A DNA stretch of 64,000 nt from the NCBI RefSeq assembly GCF_040183065.1, contig NC_091117.1:113435001-113499000 (forward strand), in the 5' to 3' direction. A program made the position numbers and the translations under genes. The stretch is from Periplaneta americana. Taxonomy: Eukaryota > Arthropoda > Insecta > Blattodea > Blattidae. The notes beneath the pieces were generated by a model. That model ran no database searches and was not told the origin of the DNA. It was given only the letters and a program-made list of their open reading frames with translations. Below, in pieces: positions 33,550 to 44,089 of this stretch (position 1 is the first letter of the stretch; each line of letters starts with the position of its first letter).

Positions 33550-36315
33550 CAGCCGCGGCCCGCAAGGTGAAGTGACTGAAGTGGCTCTTCACCTACATTT
33601 TAAAATTATAATCACAATAATAATGCATTTTCATTTTATCATAGTTATAACCTGCTCACAAATCTCCTATCGCTATCTGAAAGACGAAAGCCTCGTGAAG
33701 TGTCTGGGTGTATCGCTGCACACTTTCCCTTTCGTGTCGCTTGCTGACACTCACCCCCTATATAATGTAAGAGTAGGTACTGGTTTTCAAGAAGAAACGC
33801 TCCTTTTTCCACATTTCTAGTACACAGGCCTGTTGTAGGTTGCCATGGTAACGAGCATTGACCCCTCCGAGGATAGAAGAGCCGTTCCTTTGCCTATTCA
33901 AGGAATAAAGAAACAGGTTTCTAAACACCCCTCGCTTGTCCAACCCGCCGAACCCCGACAAGGCGACAAGTGCAAACCCATTGTCAGTTTTATCCATTTC
34001 TTGGTGAGAGAAACAAGTTAATTTTGTCTTTGTGTATTATTTAGTGATGTTCATAAGTGATTTTGCGAATGAATCCAGAAAACGATGTAGTGTGTAATTT
34101 ATTAGAGACACCGTTTTCTCGTTGGCGCGAGGAAGACTTATTAGTGTTTAATCGCCCAACTCCGCGTTTATCAGTGTCTGTTAGAAAACAAAAAAAGTCC
34201 GGAAATTCTTATCAATTGCATTTTAAAAGTACCTGGTATGGGGAGTATACCTGCTTATGTGGCAGTGTTTTTCTACAAAAACTTTTCTGCTGGGCTTGCC
34301 TTTTATTAGGAGTGAAAAAGAACGTTTGGAATAACGCGGGGTTTGGCGATTTTGCGAACTCAACTCGTGCATTTCACAAACATGGGGATTCGAGTGAGCA
34401 TTTGAAGTGCGTATTGCAATTGAAACAAGTCGAAAGAAATTTGAACTCAATTCGCGATGCGTTACAGGAGTCGTCCTTATTGTGTATTAAAATATTTAAT
34501 GAGAATGTTCGGTTAAACAGGAACTTTATGAAAGTTGTGGTTCAAGCCGTTATATATTTAGCGAAACAAGAGTTGCCATTTCGAGGACATGATGAACAAG
34601 TTTCGTCACATAACCGCGGTAATTTCAAAGAACTGCTCCAAACTTTGCTCTCCGTAAGTTCCGACGAAGTTAGAAATCAATACAATAAAATTAAATGTGT
34701 ATTCAGCGGCGAGTCTAAGACAATACAGAACGAACTAATTGAATGTATTTCAGACTACGTATGTAACCAAATCAAGAAAGAAGTAAGTGAAACTGATTTT
34801 TTTTCATTGCAAATTGACGATGCGACGGACGTTGGACAAAACTGTCAATGCTCTATAATAGTAAGATTCGTGACTTCACATGGTAAACTGATGGAGCGTT
34901 TCTTAGGTTTTTATGACGTAAGTTCTGATCGGACTGCACAAGCCCTGTTTGAACTAATAGACAGCATCTTAGGGCCTTTGAATTATCGTAATAAATTGAT
35001 AGGAAAGTGTTACGATGGCGCTAGTGTAATGTCAGGCCACATAAATGGCCTACAGAAAAAAGTCAAAGATGAAGTTCCTCAAGCTATTTTCATTCACTGT
35101 CTAGCGCATCGTTTGAATTTAGTTCTGCAACAGAGTTGCAACAGTATTTCAAGTTGCCGAATTTTCTTTGCAAACCTAAGCGGAATTCCCACTTTCTTTC
35201 ATCCTTCAGGTAAACGTAACCACATTCTAAATTCGATAGTTGGAAGGCGAATTCCAACAGCTGTGGAAACGAGGTGGACATCGAACTCCAAAATACTCAA
35301 AACAGTAGTAGAGAATTGAGACGGTTTAAAAGAGGTTTTTGAAGAAATAAAAATAAATCCTGGAACTGATAGTACTTCCATCCGTCAATGCGGAGGGTTC
35401 TTGAATATGAATGACTTTGAATTCAGTTTTTTGGCTCTGGTTTTTTATGACATATTCAGTCTAACTGATGTTTTGTATGATGTTCTGCAAAAGAAATGTT
35501 TAGATATAAGTTACTGTGCAGCTAAAATTCGAAGTACTTACGATTTGATTAATAGTAAAAGAAATGAAGAATACTGCAACAAAATATTTCGTAATGCAAA
35601 AGTGAGAAGTAACTGCAACCATAAAAGACAGCATGCCCAATTATCCGATGAAGACATTTTCTTCAAATACAAGTCATTGTTTTACGAAATAGTAGACAAT
35701 ATTCTGTCACAAATTAATACTAGATTTTATGACTTGAACAAAGTATCATTTCTAAGTTTGGTAGATACAACAAAATTTAAAGACTATTCTAAAGAATTTC
35801 CATCAGGTGCTTTGCAGAACTTGATCAAGTGCTACCCATCCATATTTAAAAAAAATCAACGTTTACAAAATGAACTTGAACTTCTTTATGGTGATAGCAA
35901 TTACAGTGGCGTTAACGCTTTGAAAGCATTGGAGATGTTATGTCAGAGTGATGTTCATCAAGACGTATTCCAGGAAGTGTATAAGTTGTTTTCACTTGTA
36001 GTGTCTTTGCCATCCACAAGTGTGTCCGTAGAAAGAAGTTTTTCGTGTCTAAAGAGAATAAAAACTTATTTGCGGAATACAATTTCCCAGCAGCGTTTGT
36101 CCTCCTTGGCCAACATTTCTTTTCATAGAGAACTTCTTTCGGAACTTGAAGGAAAACCCAGCTTTTTAGACGACATCACTGACAAATTCGCAGCCCTGAA
36201 GAACAGGAGAATAGACCTACTCTACAAGAGATAAGGTAAGATAGAAAAAATATTGTTTCTTGTCACATACAGTTGTCAGCACTTCACTTGTCTTCTGAAT
36301 CACGGGCCGCCCCTG
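33550..36315 (+). mobile_element. Near-intact hAT transposon (hAT-3), inserted in PLE-2
   Basis: Ends CAGCCGCGGCCCGC (33550) and, on the minus strand from 36315, CAGGGGCGGCCCGT. The flanking 8-bp duplication ATACATCA (33542-33549, 36316-36323) is exact. Removing the element rebuilds the right arm of PLE-2, which matches the left arm across the junction. Length is 2766 bp with a single transposase gene. Confidence 0.95.
34057..36234 (+). pseudogene. hAT-3 transposase (ZMYM/TTF-type), one in-frame stop
   Basis: A single frame of 726 codons is broken only by TGA at 35317-35319 (codon 421, between KTVVEN and DGLKEVFEEI; Trp TGG is the likely ancestor). The N-terminus has a TTF/ZMYM-like zinc region (WYGEYTCLCGSVFLQKLFCW, then a His-rich FHKHGDSSEHLKC). 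The DDE core follows: SLQIDDATDVGQNCQCSIIV (first Asp), GKCYDGASVMSGHINGLQ (second Asp) and FIHCLAHRLNLVLQQSC. The C-terminal hATC dimerisation block is [20 protein letters not shown] with the expected Glu. Start: 34057 is the first ATG; the second Met, six codons in, is also possible. The rest of the reading frame and termini suggest a recent insertion. The transposase cuts and pastes the element in the nucleus. Confidence 0.92.
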
Positions 36316-36414
36316 ATACATCATGGATAATGTACATTAAGCACACAAACATAGATCACTTAAATCTACAATACATATGCCTATTGGCTTGGTTCTTAAC
36401 CAGTATCATGTATA

Positions 36415-36458
36415 CACATCTGAAGATGGTATACCAACGTACCGAAAACGTTAATGTG
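36415..36458 (+). ncRNA. Hammerhead-ribozyme-like motif, PLE-2 right arm
   Basis: Ordered parts: CACAT (stem I), CTGAAGA core, T, GGTA...TACC (stem II), GAAA, AACGTT (tiny stem III), A as the predicted cleavage base, then ATGTG pairing with CACAT. This is a type-I minimal hammerhead plan with a very short stem III, as known in Penelope elements, where dimers are thought to act. The extra T before stem II and a 4-pair stem II are weak points. Confidence 0.5.
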
Positions 36459-36540
36459 AAAAATCAATAAATGTAAAATTCACAATTGTAACATAAGATA
36501 AGCATAGATGGTCAAATCGAAATTTATTACTTACTTGTAA

Positions 36541-36834
36541 ATTGAATTTAGCGAATTTTTAGCTCGACAAGTCACCTATTTTGCGACTTTGACGTGGCTG
36601 TTGTTGGCGACCCTGTGGCTGACTGTGCCCTGGAGGCTGGCGGGAATGATAAGTGAAAGGTGAGAAATTTGGAGCCGAACTTCGAATTTATGTGTGACGT
36701 TATTTATCGGTTGCTGGAAACGAAATTATTGATAGTGTTGTGACGTTATTGATTCTAACTACAAATTTTAGAAGTATTGCGTGTTAGATCGTAATTTCGT
36801 TCGATATTTTAAGTGGAAGACGAGTGAACGTTGA
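36541..36834 (+). promoter_or_regulatory. Probable promoter/5' UTR of the thymidylate kinase gene
   Basis: Less AT-rich than its surroundings between 36580 and 36660. It carries a donor-like AAAG|GTGAGAAAT (36659), so a non-coding first exon is possible. No TATA box at a convincing place. PLE-2 ends only about 300 bp upstream of the start codon, so the insertion lies in or near the promoter. Confidence 0.35.
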
Positions 36835-36973
36835 ATGTTAAGTATGTATACTAAAAGAGGTGCATTGATTGTATTTGAGGGATGTGATAGAGCAGGAAAA
36901 ACAACTCAGGTCAAGAAGTTACTTACGGCATTGCAACAGACAAATATTAATGCTGAAATTATGACATTTCCAG
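36835..36973 (+). CDS. DTYMK: Thymidylate kinase, first coding exon
   Basis: The exon encodes MLSMYTKRGALIVFEGCDRA and then GKTTQVKKLLTALQQTNINA, EIMTFP. RGALIVFEG-C-DRAGKTTQ is the P-loop of eukaryotic dTMP kinase (ATP + dTMP to ADP + dTDP, needed for DNA precursor supply): Gly16 to Thr23 bind phosphates, and Asp-Arg inside the loop marks the eukaryotic type. FP at the end is the start of the conserved 'FPdRTT' block. The exon ends CCAG|GTAAATG, a consensus donor in phase 1, so the next exon should begin with the rest of the Asp codon. No such exon is recognisable in the remaining 27 kb. Intron 1 is then very long and full of transposons, or this is a fragment. Start could be codon 1 or Met4. 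This is the only host gene I can support here. Confidence 0.85.
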
Positions 36974-37078
36974 GTAAATGTTTCGGGACACAAGTTTACA
37001 GAGTTAATGTTTTTGTTTGTACATACAATTCTTTACCCGGAGGCTTCTTCAACGAAGATTTGAAGAACCAAGTAGGGC

Positions 37079-37320
37079 TAAACTAGCGCTGAGGTAGTTA
37101 ACCTTTCAACTCAGCGTATATCCCCTCCTTGCATATACGAATCTGTGACAGGTTAGGTTTGGTTAGTTAAGGGTTATGTTATGCCTTGCATATACGATCA
37201 ACTGCATCTTTACAAAAAAAAAAAAAAAAAAAAAAAAACAAAAAACAAAAAAGACCCTTATGAATTGAACTAGGCCTTTCACTTTCGAAATCAGCGGAAC
37301 TACTTCAGCGCTAGTTTCAC
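37079..37320. repeat. Small foldback repeat with A-run centre
   Basis: AAACTAGCGCTGAGGTAGTT at the left and, on the minus strand, AAACTAGCGCTGAAGTAGTT at the right, one base different. The centre has a long A run, then CAAAAAACAAAA. Confidence 0.6.
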
Positions 37321-37827
37321 CCCAGTTATGACTGATGGTGCAACATCTTTGTCATGGACTTATTTCTTTACAACTGCGCTACCAAAGTTACGATGTAGGC
37401 ATATTTACGTACTTGGCTTCTAGTTGAGTCATAGGCCTACTAGAGCTGGGGACGGAGCGAGTAGAACTGTTGAGTTACTCGGTTCATGTGCTTGGCAGCG
37501 GAGCACCGAAGTTACTCGGTTAACCGTAGCCGTTACTGGTCAGTTCAAACAGAGTTTGCGTGTTTTACTTAATTCTACAACAACGTAGGTACTGTTGTAT
37601 TTAAATATTTTCTGCTGCAGGACAAATTATTTCCTTATCCCCAAGGTGGGCTGAAGGCCTCTAATATTGAAGAGGAGTTCATCCTATGGTCAATGTTACT
37701 TATGTCCCACCCACTATAGAGACATAGGTCAATTTTACACATATTTAATATAACTTGTTGCTTCTTTGACAGGTTAGGTTTGGTTAGTTTAGGTTTTTGT
37801 TATAGCCTACCTTGCATATACGATTAT
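37148..37827 (+). repeat. Dispersed direct repeats with GGTTAGGTTTGG
   Basis: The block TGACAGGTTAGGTTTGGTTA to CTTGCATATACGAT occurs at about 37148-37200 and 37768-37825. A further CTTGCATATACGA lies at 37131. GGTTAGGTT-type motifs are common in insect DNA. No function is assigned. Confidence 0.5.
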
Positions 37828-39346
37828 AGCGCAACATTGGCAGTGATGAAAGTGAAATATTCGTTCAGTGGGCGTTGGATACTCTACATTCACCGTCAAC
37901 ACTCACCTGTTAACTTTGCACTGTCCTCGAAGAAGTACACGTCTTCGGTACGGCTCATCACGACATGTGGTTCCGTCTGTACACAAAGCTGGACATGGAC
38001 ACAATGAAGCTCTATCGGCGCGCGTTAACACTTATGCCACCCTCGCAGTCAACCTCTACCAAGCTAAATTCACAAGCCCGCCACTTTCTGCCCACGGTAT
38101 TCGGTCGTTGTCCCCCGTGCCATTCCATTATTGTCTCCCACTATGAATCCTTGCACCAATCGTATTTCTGCAATACGTTACGGCAGTTCCCTTGAACATA
38201 AATAGATTCATTTTCCCTTCTACCACCAACTCACCTCGGTAGCCAAGAGGTCTAAAGCGTGACCAAAAAGCATGCGTGCGTTTCGTTAGGAGCATACACA
38301 GATCGAATCCTACCCACTGCGAAGTCATAAGAGAGAAAAAAAAAGAGAGAGACATGAAGCAAGGAACAGAGAAGGAGAGGCTGGAGAGAGAGAGAGGAAA
38401 GACAGAGGGAGACAGGACGAAGTTCCTCTTTTGCTTCGTAGATGCCGCATTCACTCTTTTTGTTCCACTTTCCTCCACTAGATGTCACCCCCCACCCTAA
38501 ACTCCTATTTCCACTCTTTCCCGCTAGAGTGTGTTGGGAGCTTGTAGGGGAAAAGTGGAAAGGGGTCGTGGGTGAAGCTTAGCGTTCGCTGTTTTACGAT
38601 TTGCCCCCCCCCCCCCCAAAAAAAATCCAGGTAAAATCCAAGATTCAGTCGCTGTTCTTCCAGACCAATTGGAGATTGATGATGCAGTATGTGACGTCAC
38701 TCACAATGAGAATACTTGAAAATATGAATGAAATCTGGCGTTCACGTCCTGGACACCCCTACTACTCCCACTTCCCCCACTTTTCATTCTCCTACCCTAC
38801 ATCACTTCACTATACTCTCTTCCTCACATATTTTCCTCTATTTCACCCTCTACCTAATTTATTCTACAAACTACTTCATCTTGGACTAGAATACATAACT
38901 TACCTTTGAATACAACGGGACTTGATCCTAGGACCTTTTGTTCAGTGAACCACCATCATAGCCATCATGCTACGAATTCGTTGAAGAATAAACCCTTAAA
39001 GATTATACTTAGACACAATTAACATGAAATATTTCCAAAGGCATTAAATACATAAGTTCATTAGTATATAACAGGACTGAGTTCATTGATTTGCTATTAA
39101 CCTAAATAGGCCTACATTTAATCTCACAAATAAATTACAAATTAATTGACTTGTATTATAGGCCTACAAGTAAACTAACATGATAAATATTCAAAAGATG
39201 GCGTTACTCCACTTATCTACTATCAGTTGTCTTATTTATGTAGCCTATATTAAATTGATTTAGTACACACTCCCTTTAGAGTAAAGGCTTTAGGTTCATT
39301 CTATTGTAACAAACATTACATTCTTACATGGGTTTCAACATTTGAA

Positions 39347-39581
39347 GTCCACACCTGGCCGCGAAACCAGGTGGCCCGGGTTCGATTCCCGGTCGGGAGC
39401 AAGGTACCTGGTTGAGGTTTTTTTTGGAATTTTCCTTCAACCCAATATGATGAAATGCTGGGAAACTTTCGGTGTTGGACCTCGGACTCATTTCAACGGC
39501 ATTATCACCTTCATCTCATTCAGATGCTAAATAACCTAAGATGTTGATAAAGTGTTGTAAAATAACCTAACCTATACTATA
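39347..39581 (+). mobile_element. tRNA-derived SINE (family 1), short head
   Basis: Shares CCGCGAAACCAGGTGGCCCG and GGTTCGATTCCCGG with the SINE at 19470, and the same 3' body ending in TAAAATAACC. The duplication AACATTTGAA flanks it (39337-39346, 39582-39591). The head lacks the first 30 or so bases. Confidence 0.88.
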
Positions 39582-39591
39582 AACATTTGAA

Positions 39592-41950
39592 ATTTTTCTG
39601 TGTCAAGTACACACAAGAACAATACTTTGGAATCTTGTGATGGTGCATGTTCTTGTGCTTACAATTTGAAAAAGTGTACCAAATGTTAGGCTTACATCAA
39701 AGGACATGGATTCCTAAGTTATGAAACATTTTTGTGAATCTCTGTTCTTATGATATTTTATGTTACATAAAAAATACAGTTTCAATCTAGAAAAATTGCA
39801 GAATTAAATGACATAAACGTTTTCAGTTCTACAGATGTATGTTACTTGAAAATAATTCTAAACTTAGAGTAACAAACCTTACAGAGCCAGTATTGAACAC
39901 TTTGTAAATCACATCCTAGTGATAATTAAAAAAAAAAAAAAGATAAGTTTTAAGAGTACAATAACTTCCTTACGCAACTAGCACAGTGAAATTTGTTTTG
40001 AAAATAAATTTTCCTCTAACTTCTTTAGGTTCAGGCAATGTGCTTAAAACCAGGTCTGCAGGTATTCAATCTATATTGTCATTTGTTAGGTACTCAAAAT
40101 AGGTATTCTTGAGGAGGAGAGGCCTTTGTGTCCAACTTAATGTTGTCCATTTTGTGGGTAATGAACCAATACCTACAGTCACCAACTGATAATTCTGAAA
40201 AATTTAAATTCATGGGAGGATCAATGGATTGATTGGATTTTATAGGACTGCTTGTTTCTTCCTTTTATTTATTTTTCTTAAGTGGTTCAACATCTCCACT
40301 ATTTGAGAAGGACATACCGTAATTGTGTTTGGTGTGGCAACTTTCATACATCGGGTTTGTTGAATTCTTACTACTGGCAACACACTTTTTTATTCTCCTA
40401 AATATTTTGCAGCAATTGAGTCAATTTTACCAGCAGAGAGATAAAAACAATGTAGCCTATATTGTGTTAGATTTTGCGATGTCATAAAATTGCTCAGCAT
40501 TTTGCATGGTAGCATTTCCTTCTAGAACTCTCTTCCATACAATGTGTTTAAGGGTAACTCCATGCAGTTTTTGAAACAAATGCACAATACTGAAGTGGCG
40601 AATATTTCGAATACCGCTAGTCATAACGTCATCTTATTTACTTGGAAATAAAGACGAAATTAACATTCCTATTCTCTTCTCCTCCTCCTCCTCCTCCTCT
40701 TCCTCCTCCTCCTTCTCCTCCCCCCCCCTCTGTCATATCTTATTACCTATTTTATGTCACTCACAATGTCACTAATTTTACACATTACTTATATTAACCT
40801 ACATTAAACTGACTACAATACATATTACATTTTTAAATTACTTACCTTGCCTAAGCGGGATTCGAGCCTCCAATCTCCAACTCGACACACTAGTAGTTTA
40901 ACCACTATGCTACAAAGTCAAGTTACGAGAACAACCTCCAAATCCCCAACATAAATATATCTTCATATCATTAATATAAACCCCACACTAGATGGCATCA
41001 ACAACAATGTTAATTCGTAGTATTGAAAACAGGATTTAAGCAGATATTCCTTTAACATGACAGAGTTAACCACACTAAGTGAAATCAACAGTGCCAGTAA
41101 ACAGTGAGCAGTGAACCAACTTCAACTTTGCGAATGATATCTGTATAGGTTAATGTTAATAGGCCTAGTGTTTTATTACTTCAAAACATCATACTGATAA
41201 TACAAATGTACGAATGAAGACGCGAATTAGATATTTAGGTGAGTACTAAAATGATATATTATCTATATATATTTCATACCAATGATTCTTCTACCTGCAA
41301 AGATGATATTCATTGCATTTACGATACAGTCGTGGGCTTATAGCAGAGGCAAGCCCCCTGCTCCCACTCGAAGATACCTTCGCCATAATTCTTCTATATT
41401 ATTTCTGAACCGTCAAAACCCAACATAATGTATAACAAACATAGATAAAAGTATCGAGTTAACAGTAATGCCTACGAGATGTAAGAGTAGGCCCTAGTTC
41501 AAAAGTGACATATAGACCTATGAATAGCTGGCATCTTCTATGCAATTACTATACGCCTGCTCTGGCATTGTGGACTTAAGCCCAATTTTTTTATTCTGCT
41601 GATGTGATTCGATAGTGGAATTGATTATTGATTATTTACGCTATAGACATACATTCTTAAACCAGATGTCCACCTTCCCATTGCTTAGTGTGAACAGTCA
41701 TCATCAGGGTTAGGATTTTTAAAGGACCATTTTGGCTTTCTTGTATAAAGGAAATAGACGTTTTTTAGGTTTTTAACCATAAAAACACTACCCTTTATTA
41801 GTTTATAAATTTTACACAAAAAATAATATAGGAAACATGGCAATGTCCATTTTTCTTATCTGAACTGATTAATATGATATGACGACATGGGTATGACACT
41901 TTCCTTTAACTAATTTGCTGCTTGCTATATGAATTTAAGATTCTTGGTTA
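39592..41950. other. Gene-free stretch
   Basis: AT-rich with a CTC-rich microsatellite at 40675-40730. I see no coding sequence, RNA gene or clear element ends. A possible 3' end of the hAT at 41960-46192 lies around 41650-41850. Confidence 0.4.
40675..40730. repeat. (CTC)n-rich microsatellite
   Basis: CTCTTCTCCTCCTCCTCCTC, then variants TTCCTCCTC and a C run. Confidence 0.9.
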
Positions 41951-41959
41951 CGATATATT

Positions 41960-42330
41960 ATTATGACAAGTCACATTTCTAAATTGTCTGGTGCATATCT
42001 TTTTTTATTGTCTGTCAACAATGTTTTGTATAATGTAAATGACTTTCAACAGCACAGGTTGTCATGGGAGCAAATTTCATTGCTGCCATGGATGCTGGAC
42101 CCCAAGGTAGTTTACCATAATTTTTTCCCCTTCAAGAACTTCACACACTTCCTTCATTTTGTCAAATCCTGAGTTTTGCTGAAGAATTTTGAGGAGCAAA
42201 CTGTACTCACAGGTCCTGGAATTTCCATCGAGGCAGATTCTGATGCAACAATGTCTATAGACTGTTTCAACGATGTAGACGCACTTTCCAAATGATGTAT
42301 AGCTTCAGGTACTTTTAACCATTGGACCAA
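41960..42330 (-). pseudogene. hAT-4 transposase C-terminal remnant
   Basis: Pieces in two or three frames: LESASTSLKQSIDIVASESA, QQNSGFDKMKEVCEVLEGEK, then KLPWGPASMAAMKFAPMTTC followed by AVE. The last is the start of the hATC box (compare [15 protein letters not shown] in hAT-1). The whole central catalytic part is missing, so hAT-4 was a deletion derivative. Together with exon 1 at 46082 it defines an element running from about 46200 to about 41700. Confidence 0.65.
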
Positions 42331-42569
42331 TCACGAAATGTTTCAGATAAATGTAGAAAATTAAAAAAGAAATAACTTTCGTCTCATGTTAATTTCAATT
42401 TAGCTAATATTTTAGATCATCACAAAAAAAAAAAAAATATAAATACACTCAACCCGAAATTTATTAAAACTAAGTTAAGTAGGCCTAAAATAGGCTTGTT
42501 ACGAAACCTCAAAATAAGCCTCGGAATGAGACTGATTCTCTGGCACGACCACAGCAAAGGAATAAGGTT

Positions 42570-43178
42570 ATGAGATTTGGTACTTGGAATGTTACAAGTC
42601 TATATAGAACAGGAGGGGTGACATTAGTAGCAAAAGAACTAGCTAGATATAGAACAGACTTTGTGGGAGTGCAGGAGGTTAGGTTAGATGGGAACGGAAT
42701 AACACAAATATGAGATTACTTGTTGTATTATGGGGAAGGAAACGATAATCACAAATTAGAAACAGGATTCTATATCCATAAAAGAATAGAATCAGCAGTA
42801 AAAAAGGTCGAATTTGTCAGTTATAGGTTATCATATTTAGTACTTAAGGGTAGATGGTGGGATGTCGTAGTTATAAATGTTCACGCCCCTACAGAAGAGA
42901 AAGACGACCATATAAAGGATCAATTACCTAGATATCACATGAAAATTTTATTGAGAGATTTCAATACTAAAGTAGGATGGGAGGATATTTTTAAAGCAAC
43001 TATTGGAAAAGAGAGCCTACACATAACTAGTAATGATAATGGAGTTAGGTTAGTCAGCTTTGTCATATCAAAAAATTTAATTGCAAAAGTACAACATTCC
43101 CCCATAAGGATATACATATATAGTTGGACTTCTCCAGATGGATTGCACATAACCAGAAGATCACATCTTGATAGATAA
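42570..43178 (+). pseudogene. RTE endonuclease domain (EEP) with one stop
   Basis: It begins MRFGTWNVTSLYRTGGVTLV and continues DFVGVQEVRLDGNGITQI, where a TGA interrupts (42712-42714), then DYLLYYGEGNDNHKLETGFY. Endonuclease landmarks are the 'TWNV', 'QEVR' (metal-binding Glu) and VINVHAPTEEKDD (active-site Asn-His region) blocks. The next block, usually GDFNAK, reads LLRDFNTKVG, and SNDNGVRLVSF follows. A piece of about 15 residues seems deleted after KDDHIKD. After about 43100 the frame is shifted. The domain nicks target DNA for retrotransposition; this copy is inactive. Confidence 0.85.
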
Positions 43179-43342
43179 AAGAAGACATACAAGTATAGTA
43201 GACATTCGAACCTTCAGGGGGGCAGACTGTAATTCTGACCATTATATGGTAATTGGAGAACTAAGAGAAAGACTATCAGTACCCAAGCGAGTAGAGCAAC
43301 AAGTTAATATTCCGAATAATAATTATCTCCATTATTTTAAAT

Positions 43343-43517
43343 CTTAACATATGAACACTGTTGTATTTCGACCTTCTAAGTATTTAATCATGGTTACTAG
43401 TGAAGAAGAAAACTTGGTCAACTGATGATGGGGGAGCACAGCCCCCGAAACATGTATGGTTTCTAACCAATTTTATTTATTTTATTATTTTATCAATAAA
43501 TTGTGTTCAGACAACTG
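43343..43517 (+). mobile_element. 175-bp hammerhead-bearing retro-insert (Penelope-type 3' end)
   Basis: It is flanked by a 26-bp exact duplication (43317-43342, 43518-43543) that starts TAATAATTATCTCCATTATT. Inside is CTGATGA-T-GGGGG-loop-CCCCC-GAAAC, an intact hammerhead core. The 3' side is T-rich and ends with AATAAATTGTGTTCAGACAA. Long target duplications and hammerheads fit a Penelope-type or 'retrozyme' element. No protein is encoded. It sits inside the decayed RTE. Confidence 0.75.
43422..43456 (+). ncRNA. Hammerhead-ribozyme-like core with canonical CTGATGA
   Basis: CTGATGA (43422-43428), T, GGGGG, loop AGCACAG, CCCCC (43442-43446), GAAA, then CATGTA. Stem II is five G-C pairs. ACATGT after GAA could form a two-pair stem III around AT, with A as cleavage base. 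I did not find a convincing stem I. Confidence 0.5.
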
Positions 43518-44089
43518 TAATAATTATCTCCATTATTTTAAATGCATATAGAGTGTTATAGCGCTTTTAGAATAAGAAGGCATATGGCCTACGCCAATCG
43601 AGTGCTAGCAGCAGTTCGACGTTGTCACACGGTGCACGAGACGTGGAAGACAGATACAACAGATAAGGACAGAAACTATCAGTCGCTGTGCGAGCGGAGC
43701 GGACGGGTCGAGACCTGTTCCTTCGTTGTGTGTAATGTTTAAATATAATTACTCTTACTGAAGTAATTTTCATCCCAATTTTTATCACTTCTTCGCTTCG
43801 CAGATCAGTAGATCTTGGAGTCACTAACTTGCGAAATAAAGTGACAGATCTATAGGAATTTACTTTGCTGATGTCAGGCAAAGAATGTCTTAATTAAAAA
43901 AAAAAAAAAAAAAAGAATGCTGCATTTTGTATTGCACTATCTGACATATGGAAATTCTCTCCTGAAAAATTTGAGGCCGAGAAAATTCACCCAAATGTTC
44001 AGACTTCCTTGTATAGCAGTACTGAATTTATTATTGTTTATTTCTCCAGAGGAAAGATGAGATAGTTTGTTTGTACTAGGGGCAGCCTA

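Larger units (their letters stand above)
32761..36530 (-). mobile_element. Penelope-like inverted-repeat element (PLE-2), split by a hAT
   Basis: The left arm (32804-33174, 371 bp) is the inverse of a right arm in two parts, 33383-33549 and 36316-36530; the hAT at 33550-36315 sits between them. The centre is 33175-33382. A 43-bp one-sided extension lies at 32761-32803. A duplication (C)TTACTTGTAA flanks the element at 32750-32760 and 36530-36540. The layout copies PLE-1 with the strands swapped. The centre shows no recognisable Penelope protein, so the name rests on structure and the hammerhead-like motif. Confidence 0.7.
36974..39336. other. Gene-free stretch downstream of the kinase exon (probable intron)
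   Basis: No coding signal. Contents: a small foldback (37079-37320), three copies of CTTGCATATACGA, purine-rich DNA (38327-38415, GAGA/AGAG), a 14-15 base C run at 38604-38618, and a 24-base A run near 37216. Frames at 37780-38500 are low-complexity or antisense noise. Confidence 0.45.

Noticed and set aside
37086..37330. Rho-independent-like hairpin or terminator
   Set aside because: This is eukaryotic DNA. The inverted repeat is a small foldback element with an A run in its loop.
38128..38909. Several frames of 70-116 codons, some with membrane-like or Pro-rich stretches
   Set aside because: They come from purine- or pyrimidine-rich low-complexity DNA on both strands and share no known domain.
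42010..42100. Second exon of thymidylate kinase (WEQISLLPWMLDP)
   Set aside because: The minus strand reads as the hATC region of a CGGBP1-type hAT (KFAPMTTCAVE), and the plus-strand reading does not fit any kinase block.
43542..43881. Coding frames of 66 and 104 codons around 43542-43881
   Set aside because: They overlap on opposite strands and have no domain; part of the displaced RTE interior.
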